Shown one piece after another: positions 25,184 through 36,200 of a stretch of DNA of 64,000 bases. The DNA comes from Circinella umbellata. Taxonomy: Eukaryota > Mucoromycota > Mucoromycetes > Mucorales > Lichtheimiaceae. Within the stretch, counting starts at the first letter, position 1. Every line of letters starts with the position of its first letter. A model generated the notes under the pieces. The model made no database searches, was not told where the DNA came from, and saw nothing but the letters and a program-made list of their open reading frames with translations. Where the stretch lies: positions 496,001-560,000 of the forward strand of contig JAIWNF010000015.1 of the NCBI GenBank assembly GCA_025093555.1, given 5' to 3'. Both the position numbers and the translations under genes were made by a program.

Positions 25184-26042
25184 TTAAAGGAGACCAGCAG
25201 CAACGGCACCAGCAAGAGCTAATGCAACAGGAGCAACAGTCATCTTTACAGCAGAAGATTCATCTACAGATTCTTCAGCACCAGATGCAGATGCAGAGGA
25301 AGTGGGCTTGGAGCCAGAAGAACCAGATCCAGAAGAACCAGAGGCAGAAGAATCGGCTGAACCAGAAGGTTTAGATGATGCAGATGCGCTTACGGAGGCA
25401 CCACCGGAAGCAGAAGCGGTGGAGTTGGCTAATTTATAAAATAAATTGGATTAGTATTTAAAAAAGAAAAGAAAAGTTTATTTGCTTATTAGTTCATCAT
25501 ACTATATTAATTATAACTTACGAGAAGAACCATCACCACCTTCAATGGTGAAATGACCAGCGAAAGCCATATTGGGAGATTCACCCAATTCAAAAGCGTC
25601 TAAATATTATTAAAAAAAAGGTGTTGTCAATATATGTATATTCCTTCTCAAGAAAGTAATAATAATGATACGTACAATCAGCGCCAGGGGCGATATCAGC
25701 AGGGATCTTCCAAGTATAAGTACCAGCCTTAGCATCAACATTAGAAGCAACTTCAACTAAGGGTTGAAGAGCAGTGGCTTCACCCTTGGCAAGCATAATC
25801 TTGGAGATGGAATCAACAGTAGGGTTGATCCTATAAACATCATATAATAATTAGCATAACCAAACATCAATGAACTCCCTCTTTTTTTTTTTTTCCAATT
25901 CTTACCAAGTGATAATAGCATCACTACCAGCCTTCAACTTGGTACCAGAAAGAGGGGCAGTAATACTGACAATAGGCTTTGTATCTTGAGCAGAAACAGC
26001 TGCAATAGCAAGAGCAGCAATGGCAGCGACAATGGACTTCAT
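25184..26042 (-). CDS. GPI-anchored Ser-rich cell-wall protein with Kre9/Knh1-like domain
   Basis: Four exons on the minus strand (26042-25906, 25830-25676, 25599-25522, 25428-25184; introns 75, 76 and 93 nt) encode 204 aa. Features in order: a signal peptide MKSIVAAIAALAIAAVSAQ; one Ig-like Kre9/Knh1 N-terminal domain (about 20-120; VSITAPLSGTKLKAGSDAIITW, KIMLAKG, GTYTWKIPADIAPGADYAF, SPNMAFAGHFTIEGG); a Ser/Ala/Gly-rich linker (about 125-180); and a hydrophobic C-terminus (VAPVALALAGAVAAGLL) typical of a GPI-attachment signal. This matches the Ser/Thr-rich GPI-anchored membrane family (PF10342), which in yeast includes proteins affecting beta-1,6-glucan assembly. The exact role of small single-domain members is unknown. 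A T-rich leader precedes the start. Confidence 0.9.
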
Positions 26043-28865
26043 GTTTTTTTTAAAGGAAAGTTATTGGGTGAGAAGGGGAGGATAAAAAAAGAAAAAACAA
26101 GTGTTTTTTTTTAAAAGTAGTAAAAACGAGAGTAAAAAAAAAAAAGAGAGAGAGAAAGAGAGTAAAGAAGAAGAAAAGAAAAATAATTAAATGATCCTTT
26201 TTATATTATTATTATTCGAGTAAAAAAAAAAAAAAAGTTATTATTACCTTTCATCCTTGTCTGTGTGCGTGCATTATCAAAAATATTACAGAAAATTTGG
26301 TATTACATATAAAAAAAAAGATCGCCCCCCAATCCCTATAAAAAAGAGGAGGTCGTTACACCCCATTAACTCTCTCTCTCTCTCTCTCCTCTTTAGGTCC
26401 GACCCAACCTCTTTTTTTTTTTTTTTGAACACCTCTCTCCCCCATAAAAAAAAAATCATCCACATTGTGACACCGATATTTATTGCTTAATGGTTTTTTT
26501 TTTTTTTTGGGTTCAATGACATTATTATATTTTTTTTAAAAAGTGATCATAAAAAAAGAAACTTGAGAAAAAAAAGTTAACCCATTTATCACAAAAAAAA
26601 ATAAAAAGTTGTATAACATATAAAAATAGAGTTGTAAAATTGAAAAGAACTACTACTTGTAATCGCTCCCTATTTTAGATAGTCAATAAAGTGTTTTAAC
26701 ATGAAAATGAGGATCCATCGTATTAAACTTCTTGTTCTCCGATCTTTTTAATAACATTTTTAAATATATCAAATATAAAAAAATTAATGATTTTTTTTTT
26801 CTTTTACATGTGGATGAAAAGACAAAACAAGGATGGTTTATAATTTTATTTTATTTTATATCTTGGATTAACCTAATCAGGTCTTTTTATTATTATTTTA
26901 TTTTGTAACAGCATAAATAAGCGCTAAGTCATATATATATAAGATGATAAGAAGAAGGAAGAGGTTGTTTTAAAGAGAGAGAGAGAGAGAGATCATCTGC
27001 TAAAAACGGGTAATTACATTACTTAATAATGAGATGTTACATACTTAACTTGTATAACACAAGAAATATGTTTAACTTGTCAATTCCAATGTATCACGTA
27101 CAATCATCTGCCAAAAGATTTTGTTGAGTTGATTTGGAAAAGCTTCTAATAAATATATAAATGATCATCATCGATATATTATTATTATTATCAAATATAT
27201 ATCAATTGACTCATGATTCATATTAGTATCGTACCATTATTATTATTATCATATAAATCGTTTAATTTTGTTCTGGCCAAAACATATATATAATTAATAA
27301 ATAGATCGAGAAACAATCAATTTAAACCAATTAATAATATATCCAAGTTACTGGACGTTACAATAGATCGGAAAACCCCATTTACCAGTCCTGCAAAAAG
27401 CGAGAGTAAACCAAGATCATCATATCCAAGATCGATAATTGCCCTTCATACGGCATATTCTCCCGCCCACCCACTTAAATTTTTCTAATGTGAATAAAAG
27501 ATAAGTCGCGTTAGTAAAGTTAACTGTAATAAGCAACTTCATCCAAAAAAAAAAAAACCTATTGTTTTCTTTTGAAGTTTAGAAAATGTTACATAAAAAG
27601 TAGAACTAGAGCATACTGTTTAATGTAAAAAGGAAAATTATTAAAGTCGGCTTATTACAACTCAAGTTTTACACATAGCTGAATCTGAAAAATTTTAAAA
27701 GATTAGAGAGTTAAGTGCAGGGTACATAAGGGGGATTTTCCACTGAACACGTTGTTAGGGAAAAAAGGTTTGAACAATTTGTTTGAAAGAAAGGATGGAT
27801 GCGACATGAACAAACAAAGTTCTTTTCGTACCTGAAAAAACTCCACTTTTTTTTATTATTATTCTTATTTCGTTCCCACTCGAACCTCAAACTATCCCTT
27901 ATTATCTATAAAAGATTTACTTTCTTTTTTTCTCCACAGAATTTTTTTTATTGTAATACGTATGTAGATCGTTATCATCGTCAGGAAAGTTGGTAACGTA
28001 GTGTAGTAGCTACTGCGTTTGACAACGAAAAGAAGAAATATTTAATTCCATTTCCAGAACACGAGATTGATGGAAAAATCAGCTACGAGACAGAGGTTAT
28101 CATAAAGTTGGATGGATCATAATACTACATGAAGATACCTTCACAGACACATCTTACTCTGAATGATATTTTTTTTTGATACAGTTGATACATACAAGTG
28201 TTATTAGTAATATAATCAACAACACTATAAAATGTTTTAAAACAAAAAGAATAAAAACTGAATGACCTATCTATGTCAAAGTTTTGAATAAAAAAAAAAT
28301 AATTATAAAGACTAATAGCTAGGAATAATCAATATAATTGTATAAAGATAAGAACAAGATCACCATAAAAATTGAAACTATTCTTAACCATAATACTTTA
28401 TTAAAAATATAAAAGCTACTTGAATATATAAAGTACAATGGAATTTAAACAACTGAATACGCACCCAATGGATTTATCCATCTGGTTTACGACGATCAGT
28501 CGAGATGGTTAAAAATGCAACATGAACTTTATTAAGTGCGGATTGCTATATTATTCATTTATATATATTCAAAAAAAAAAAAAGAATTACGTAGAAGAGG
28601 AGAAAGAGAGATAATAAATGTTATTCAAGTATCTTTTCTTATTTCAATAATAGTAATAGCACCTCACCTGTCTGTGTAATTGAATGTTTTTGTTACAAAT
28701 TATGCCAAGATTTCTTTCTCTCATTTTCAATGCTCGAATTCTTTCACAGTGCGATTTATAAAGTACATTATTGACTATAGAAAAAGAAGAAAAAATCACA
28801 ATATTAATTGATATATAAAATACATCTCATTATTATTTTTCTCTTTTTTTTTTTTTTTTAGCTTA
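26043..28865. other. 2.8-kb intergenic region with one coding-like fragment
   Basis: The start is a purine-rich promoter-like stretch (26050-26240), then AT-rich DNA with TC and TA runs. No complete gene is present. Between about 28000 and 28122 the plus strand holds a short frame that reads like an exon (listed separately). The remainder gives nothing I can support. Confidence 0.45.
28000..28122 (+). other. Orphan coding-like fragment
   Basis: About 40 codons read VATAFDNEKKKYLIPFPEHE, IDGKISYETEVIIKLDGS, then a stop at 28120. An intron-acceptor-like ctttttttctccacag ends near 27940. Composition is clearly less AT-biased and more protein-like than the flanks. No family was recognised and no upstream exon could be joined with confidence, so this may be the last exon of a decayed gene or chance. 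Confidence 0.3.
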
Positions 28866-29960
28866 CGTGCTTTTTGACCAAGTGGTCCTAAATAGGGACG
28901 TTCTGAATCAGGTGATGACTGTACTCTTTTCAGATCTTGTTGCAAATCTTGTGAAGGAGTTTGTTGCAAGATGGGTCGTGGAGGATTTTTTAGTATGCCT
29001 TGTCGAGAATCTTGTTGCATACCTTGTCGAGTTACTTGCTGTCCAGAAAAAAGAGGTAAAGGTACCAGAACTTGGTGAGCTTCATCTCATTGACGACCAT
29101 TATCTATGACCAAAGTTAATTTTCTTGCTTCACTTGCTAATTCACCAAAAACTTTTATCAGACCCATATACTGCTCAGGGTTCATCTACAAATATTATAT
29201 ATTATTCCAATAATATGTTAATTTATATATCTCTTCTCTTTCGCAACCTTCTTTTTTTTTTTTTATGACTTACAAAATAACCATAATAGACAAGAAGAGC
29301 TGTTCTTTCAGCAAACATGTTTACAATATATTTAATACAACCGGCTAGATATGGAAAGAAATTACTCTTTAGATTGAAGTTATTCTCTCTGTTCAAATCT
29401 AAAAGGAAGTTTAATACCGACGTTTTGATTAATACGTACCATAAAAGATAAAAAAAAATCAAGATAAAATTTATAGTACTTTATACAAAGGGAATGAATT
29501 TAAAACTTACATTCATCAAGAACGTGTTTGTTTTTGGTAAAAATAGTAAGACTTTTATTATTAGGTAATGTTTTCATAACCTTTCATACAGCCTAAATAA
29601 TTTATTTTATTTGTTTGTTAATAATTTCAGATGCTCTATTACTCATGGACAATAACAATAAAGATCGTTTTTCTTTTTGATTTATATACACAAATATAAT
29701 TTACCTTCAAATAAAAAATGATTGTAAAGGTATATTTTCCATCATGATATCTAAATAATAAAGAAGAAGTTCCACATTTAAAGGTACAATACTATTATAT
29801 CCTTCTGGTTGAGTGCTATCAAGTCTCGGTGTATGAGTCAATAAACCAATCATGGCTGTATGAATAGTTGTTTGAGGTTCACCGGAAGATGAATTTATAA
29901 AAATTGTAAATAGACTTTTCTACAACTCGTGATTAAATAGACTTATTATTGCTCTCTTGC
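28866..29960 (-). pseudogene. Broken multi-exon gene of unknown family
   Basis: On the minus strand a series of exon-like blocks appears in order. From about 29910 it reads IHTAMIGLLTHTPRLDS, TQPEGYNSIVPLNVELLLYY and LDIMMENIP, then a frame change before a GAAG/GTAAAT donor. At about 29560 comes MKTLPNNKSLTIFTKNKHVL; at about 29390, NFNLKSNFFPYLAGCIKYIV and NMFAERTALLVYYGYF followed by a GTAAGT donor; at about 29187, MNPEQYMGLIKVFGELASEA and RKLTLVID, then a TGA; the frame then continues with Gln-rich sequence to about 28870. The blocks look like one conserved eukaryotic protein. The frameshift and the internal TGA indicate decay, or a model I cannot resolve. Family not recognised. Confidence 0.5.
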
Positions 29961-30727
29961 CAAAACCACTGCTTTACACTAATTTTCCGTGGCCATCAAT
30001 AAATTCACTCACTTTTTTGTGAATCTTAAAAATAAAAACAAATACTTTTTTTTACAGAAGTAGTTCACTTTGCTTTATATTCTGATGTGGCCCACATGTC
30101 GTGATTATTTCTGTCATGTACAGCTATCAGGTTATATGTTGAGAGGTATAGAAAGTGAAGAATTTGAAATAACTGTTAACAGATTGCGCATACTTTTACC
30201 TTCAACACGCCATAAAACGTTTTACCGATAGGTAAGACATAAGGTAGTTATAGCTTAATTCCTACTTAATTCAATCCTGATTGCGCTGCTCCCCTAGTAT
30301 CTCTACTCTTTATTTTAAAGACAGTCCTCGCGCAGCAAGCTTCTAAATCGTATCTACAATACACAAAGAAACGCTATTCGTAGAAGACTTTCAAATGTTG
30401 TCGTTAATTCAAGCCTACGTATTAGCGTTCTTGTTTATTATGTAAGCTTATAACGTGTAAACAATAGCATTGGCGCGTATAGAATTTGGTTAATAACTGC
30501 TAATTTTGTTTGGGTCGAGTCCTTCTGTACAGTATTGGGTTAGCTTAGTTTTGTTCGCATATAATTGTTTCAGTAGTGAACTCAACAATGAAAATAACGA
30601 CGTCGTTGATACCCTAATCCATGATAGCAATATCATCCATACAAGTAACAATCATGTTAATATCCATAACGCCAATACGGACGAAAATACAGTAGAGCAT
30701 ACGGTTGGATATTATAATATATAATAA

Positions 30728-30949
30728 TGTAAAAAAAAACCCCCACATAATTATACCTATTTTGATACTCTTACATCGAAATTAATAAATGATGTAAATA
30801 TAAAAGCCATGTAAATTAGCCCATGATATTTCGATGCATATAAATAAAGCGGTTTCCTAGCAACCAGGAAAGTATAATCGCTCTTATATTTATATATTCT
30901 CAAGCCCTCTATCTTTCTGTCTAGTTCTCTTATAATACGCTTCCTTACA
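30728..30949 (+). mobile_element. Possible solo LTR
   Basis: A 222-bp segment begins TGTAA and ends TTACA, the short inverted termini expected of retrotransposon LTRs. It contains a TATA-like tatataaataaag and a C/T-rich 3' part, resembling a U3-R-U5 order. No target-site duplication is seen (aataa on the left, ttgac on the right) and the sequence after the right end fits no primer-binding site I know. The call rests on the termini and composition only. Confidence 0.25.
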
Positions 30950-31639
30950 TTGACGGACAGAACCCGATTTTGTAAGTATACAATAATTAATTATGCGCTA
31001 TTACACTAAAACTATGTGCGTACAATTCTCTCAACTCTGTTTTTCTGAAATCCTTTCCAAAATATGATACATGGAGACTCCTATAGTGTTGATACTAAAA
31101 GCTGTTTCGATCCATAGAGTATTGACCTCTATACACAGTATAGAATTGATTATATTCACCATTTTTTTTTGTTTTGATGCCTACGTACTCATATTATTGA
31201 TTATCATCACGTATCTGACATACCAATAATTTTTGTGCGCTTGATGCAACATTGTGAACCATACTTTGAGCTCTCTTACTTTCAAGTTTCTTTTTTTTTA
31301 TCGATTTGATGGGTTCTGTATTATGGAAACTGGTTTCCGACCCAGCAATAATTTGTTCAAGTTAACTTTTACTTTCATCATCCAATTCTCTAGTTCTAAG
31401 AAACTAGCAGCTAAAGAATAGTCTTCTTCTAATGGTAACTGGCTTGTAATCACGTTTTTACTTATTTAAACCAAGCGTGTCGTGGAAACTAATAATCTCC
31501 CACTACATCGTGTTTATGGGTTGTTGTCCAAGTAGATACTTTTGACTCTGTATTCTTTTGGATATCCAATAAATAGATTTATAAATAGATTTTTATTTTA
31601 ATCGGCTGGGTCAAGAGTGTAAAATTGATTAAGAACGAG

Positions 31640-31960
31640 CATCATTCATAAAAAAGTGTGACTATATATAAAGTACAATTTCTTGATGAAGTTTGTTTAT
31701 GATATGTAAATGACAAAATATCACTATTCATATCGCAAGAGGATTGAACTATGACTGTCAGTGCACAATAGAAAATTTGCGAAAAAAAAAATCGCATCGT
31801 TATTAAGTGAAAGAAATATCGCACAAGTAGAACTTGGCGCTTTTTAATTTGCGTTCCTACGTCATTCCTTCACATGTTTATGACTTGAAGGTAATTACAG
31901 TACTTTGGATTATTTTATTTTTATTTCACTTCCACCAACTTGCAAAATATACTAGATACT
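31640..31960. repeat. Dispersed repeat, copy 1 (related to 61370-61600)
   Basis: This shares ordered, diverged words with the segment at 61370-61600: a gatgaagt.tgttta block, caagaggattg, then gaaagaaatatcgcacaagt followed by agaact, and further on ctacgtc. On the minus strand both read QSSC...N followed by HKQTSS or AKQTSS. The order and spacing are similar, so the two are probably old copies of one element. Confidence 0.45.
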
Positions 31961-32082
31961 AGAGGAGATACTACATTTTCCTTTTTATCCACAATAAATT
32001 GATATTCACGGGTTTTTTCAGCATGATGCTCTGATTTTTGGAAAAAAAGAAAAAAAAAACAAAGATAATCAATATTCAGAAT

Positions 32083-33264
32083 ACAAAGCAGAACGTGAAG
32101 TGGATCAACTTGTCATTTCTTTCATTCATGTCCTTGATATATATATCATATGCATGTTAAAAAAAAATCAATATTAGTAATAGATTCTTCGTATTATACA
32201 TGACAATCATTTTTTTTTGATAAATTACCTGGATGAATATCAATGACATATCATGTCATTTGCCATGCGACAAATAGTGAACAGCAGAACTGTCACCCAT
32301 GCCCGGCCCTGCCACCCAACCGAAGCTTTTGATTTTTTTTATCGCTGTCTTTGCTCTCTTTACCACTGTGCAAGATTTGTCAAAAACAAGATTCCGAACA
32401 AAAGTGACAAAGCAGAAAGTGAAGTGGAACAACTTGTCATTTCTATTCATCCTTGTTCTTGATATATATCATATGCATGTTTAAAAAAAGATGTAATAGC
32501 ATATTAGTAATAGATTCATCGTATAATACATGACAATCATTTTTTTTCTGATAAATTACCTGGATGAATATCAATGACATATCGTGTCATTTGCCATGCG
32601 ACAAATCGTGAACAGCAGAACTGCTCACCCATGCCCGGCCCTGCCACCCAACCGAAGCTTTTGATTTTTTTTATCGCTGTCTTTGCTCTCTTTAAACCAC
32701 TGTGCAAGATTTGTCAAAAACAAGATTCCGAACAAAAGTAACAAAGCAGAAAGTGAAGTGGATCAACTTGTCATTTCTATTCATCCTTGTCCTTGATATG
32801 AAATTAGGCGCATGTTTAAAAAAAAGATGTAATACGTAGCAATATTAGTAATAGATTCATCGTACTATACATGACAATCATTTTTTTCTGATAAATTACC
32901 TGGATGAATATCAATGACATATCATGTCATTTGCCATGCGACAAATAGTGAGCAGCAGAACTGCTCACCCATGCCCGGCCCTGCCACCCAACCGAAGCCT
33001 TTGATTTTTTATCGCTGTCTTTGCTCTCTTTTACCACTGTGCAAGATTTGTCAAAAACAAGATTCCCGAACAAAAGTGACAAAGCAGAAAGTGAAGTGGA
33101 ACAACTTGTCATTTCTATGCATCCATGTCCTTGATATATATCATATGCATGTTAAAAAAATAAAGTTATAGCAATATTAGTAATAGATTCATCGTACTAT
33201 ACACGTCAATCATTTTTTTTGATAAATTACCTGGATGAATATCAGTTACATATCGTGTCATTTC
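32083..33264 (+). repeat. Tandem array of about 330-bp units (three full units plus partial ends)
   Basis: The anchor acaaagcag occurs at 32083, 32407, 32741 and 33079 (spacings 324, 334, 338). The anchor acctggatgaatatca occurs at 32227, 32558, 32898 and 33229 (331, 340, 331). Each unit holds a GC-rich core (cacccatgcccggccctgcc acccaaccgaagc), a T-rich tract, and a near-palindrome tgacatat(c)atgtca or tgacatatcgtgtca. Units differ by a few substitutions and small indels. The last unit breaks off after tatcgtgtcatttcc at 33264. Short ORFs repeat with the units but lack conserved starts, so the array is probably non-coding, satellite-like DNA. Confidence 0.95.
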
Positions 33265-36200
33265 CAAAGAATTCACTACACGTAAAACATATTCATGTCT
33301 ACTGCTGTAGCAACGTCTGTAATAATTGCTGGTCTTATATGAGAATAATGTTTGAGTATCAAACAGATAAGTGTGTTACTAGCACATGGACTGCAGGTAT
33401 GTGGTCATCACGGAAAACAAGATACAAACTAATTGTGTAGTAAAAGTGGCACCGTAACGAACCAACGTTTTTCTTGCTGAAGCTCTTGTAGATGATTATC
33501 GATGTACAGAAAACATTGATTAACATACTGTGGAAGACAACCGATCTCTTTAATAGATGGAGTAGTGGTCGTTACATGGAGTCACAATAGATACTTCTTG
33601 TAAAAAGAAAAAGTTATCCTTTTAAATTACTGTGCTGTTAAGTAATGACGCCATGTTTCAATGATAATACGAAAAAAAACATTGTTATTAGCATCAGCAG
33701 GCGTTGAAAGATGAAAGGTCATTTTGATGTTGAACATAAGCCATAAAATTGGCAGCATTAGCACTTAAGTACGTTGCTGCCTAATGTTCATACCAAAAAT
33801 TAATTTCATCAGCAAGCATAGCTGGCAATGGATTTGAGTGTGGGATAGAGCCAACATGACACCGTATGAAACAAAAACTTTTCCCTTCAATATATCAGTC
33901 GAAAAGTGTAGTCCCAGGTTTAAACCAAGAACTACTATTGGACTAGTGTCATATATATGACTATAAAGAGGTTCAAGCGTTTCATACTCATATGCTTCAT
34001 AGTAGCTAGAGTACTCGGGCACTTTTCTTCTTTTATTTACTTGACCATAGTAGGAGGTTCACACATTACACGTCGCGAACGAGAAACCATCAGACGAGGG
34101 AAACAACAAATGCAAAGTCAGGCCTTGGTGACAACGGTGAAGCGGAAAAAAAGACCCAATAACAAAGGCAAAACCACGGAAAATGGAACCAATAGAAGTA
34201 GCAAGCGGCGCCTAGAGCAAAGAGTACCAAAAGAGGCAAAAATAACCAAACGAAGATGACTCAGAGACCTTCTTGAAGTACCCAATGGATAAAGTAATAA
34301 AGTAGAAGAAAAGCGGCTGTGAGGGGTGAAGTAGAAAAAAAAGGAGGTGCAAGTGAAGTAGAAAAAAAAAGTAAAGTAGAAAGAAAAAGAAGAAAAAAGA
34401 AAAAAGAAAAAAGAAAAGAGCATGTGGTTTTTCTCTTGGGATTTTTTTTTCTTTTTGACCTATTTTTTCGCGTCATGGTACTATGAGCGTGTAAAAAATG
34501 TAATGTTCATAATAAAAATAAAAATGCTGCAGTGGCACCATTATTGTAGAGATGGAATGACGCGAGTTAATCTTTATTTGTCACGAATCGCTCAGTTCCT
34601 GTAGAATTGACACCTGTGTCTAATCTTTTTACTATAAGAAGTGGTGCTTTTTTTTTATAGCCATGCAAAAATTTTCATGCAGCTTATAATGTGTATACAT
34701 GTTGAACTTTCAAAAGTATACTAATATTTCTTTTGTATTCCAGTGAACAAAATTACTGCTGAAAGAAAAAACGAGCTGTGCATCTGAACACTATTATCTA
34801 TATTGCTCTAACATAAAGACTGAAATTTGATATTTATATTTTAGATTGATAAGTTGATAATTTATATCTTTGATAACATCTTAAAAAAATAAGAGCATAA
34901 TAAAATGTAGTTCACTTATCATAACATACATACGTATATTTAAATACTCTTTTTCCAACTAAATTCAAAGTGATTCCTTCAATCCAAGCATATATATCGA
35001 TTGTATTTGCCTTTTATTAGCCAATATGAAAGGAGTTGCTAATCAGGTTATTGGGTGTATTAAACTATTAAATTCGTTTCTTTTTTTATTTTATTATAAT
35101 ACTATACAAATGTACAGGTATAACAGTAATAATAAAATATGATATACTACAATTCTGCACTGTATGTGGTTTACTGAAATGGAATAAGACAGTGTATCGT
35201 TCCAAGAAAGAGAGAGAGAATACGTGCGAGTTTTTGTTAAAAGAAAAAACAATACGTAGTATCTGCAATTCAGCGTCTTTTTTCAATACATTGAGTAATA
35301 TAGCATAAAACAATTGACTTGGACGGGACAGTACATACAATGTAATCCAACTCGAAAACAATGATACAAATCAAGTCGAAGGAGCATACCTCATTCAAAA
35401 ACATAACTCCAATCGTCAAATGTGATAATTTATACTCTGTTTTTGAGCAAATAGATGTATAGTTACTTAAATAGGATATGTATATACCTCTTACTAATAA
35501 TTTCTTCTATAACCTAACGATTTAGAGTGTAGCATAACTGAAACATCAAGATATTTCAGATACAAATAATTTAGGTACGTAAGCGTAAAAAAAGACCTGT
35601 CAAATCATTACGTATGATCTTAATGGATGATATAATATATTGAAAGTTTTCTTCTACCATTACAGTAATCTCTCTCATACGTAATTCACACACGACAAAA
35701 AATAAATGATCACAGTCAGAAACAATTTAATCGAAAAGTATAAAAGAACATGGTTTTCCATTCTCATTATCATTAAAAAATTTTTACCAGTTTCAACATG
35801 TTATTTATGTATTCTCTCATTTTTTATAATTTTCACAAAACGTTATCCAAATTCATTTTGATGGCTCTCTTTTTTTTTATAATCTCTTTTAGCTAGATGT
35901 CTCTTTTTTTTAACAAATTTCATTAACATCCGTAACATATTGAATATTGATATATCTCTTTATTTTGCCTCTAAGTAATATGTTTTATAAATGCTACTTC
36001 ATATTAACTCTCCCACGCTGCATAAAATACGTAGCAGTGTTTTTGATTGTTTATACCCTTAAGCCTTTACGTATTATTATTTTATTGTAACCACCAAGAT
36101 TATATATATAGTTTGGTGAGTATCATTAAATTACACTGGTCTTGCAATAAAAGCAACCTTCCTATAAAAAAAGTTATGTCAAAAGATCAAGGGACGACAT

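Larger units (their letters stand above)
29961..32082. other. Relic-rich intergenic region
   Basis: No intact gene. A plus-strand frame at about 30506-30724 is Asn/His-rich and ends just before the LTR-like element. A stretch at 31640-31960 shares words with 61370-61600 (listed as a repeat). The base composition is less AT-extreme than in true spacers, as expected for old mobile-element DNA. No reverse transcriptase, integrase or transposase motif was visible. Confidence 0.4.

Noticed and set aside
32253..33171. Similar ORFs recurring in the tandem array (32253-32462, 32914-33171)
   Set aside because: They follow the repeat unit, change frame between units and lack a consistent start, so they are by-products of the array.
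32083..33264. CRISPR-like array
   Set aside because: Units are about 330 bp and the whole unit repeats; there are no short repeats with unique spacers, and the context is a eukaryotic nuclear genome.
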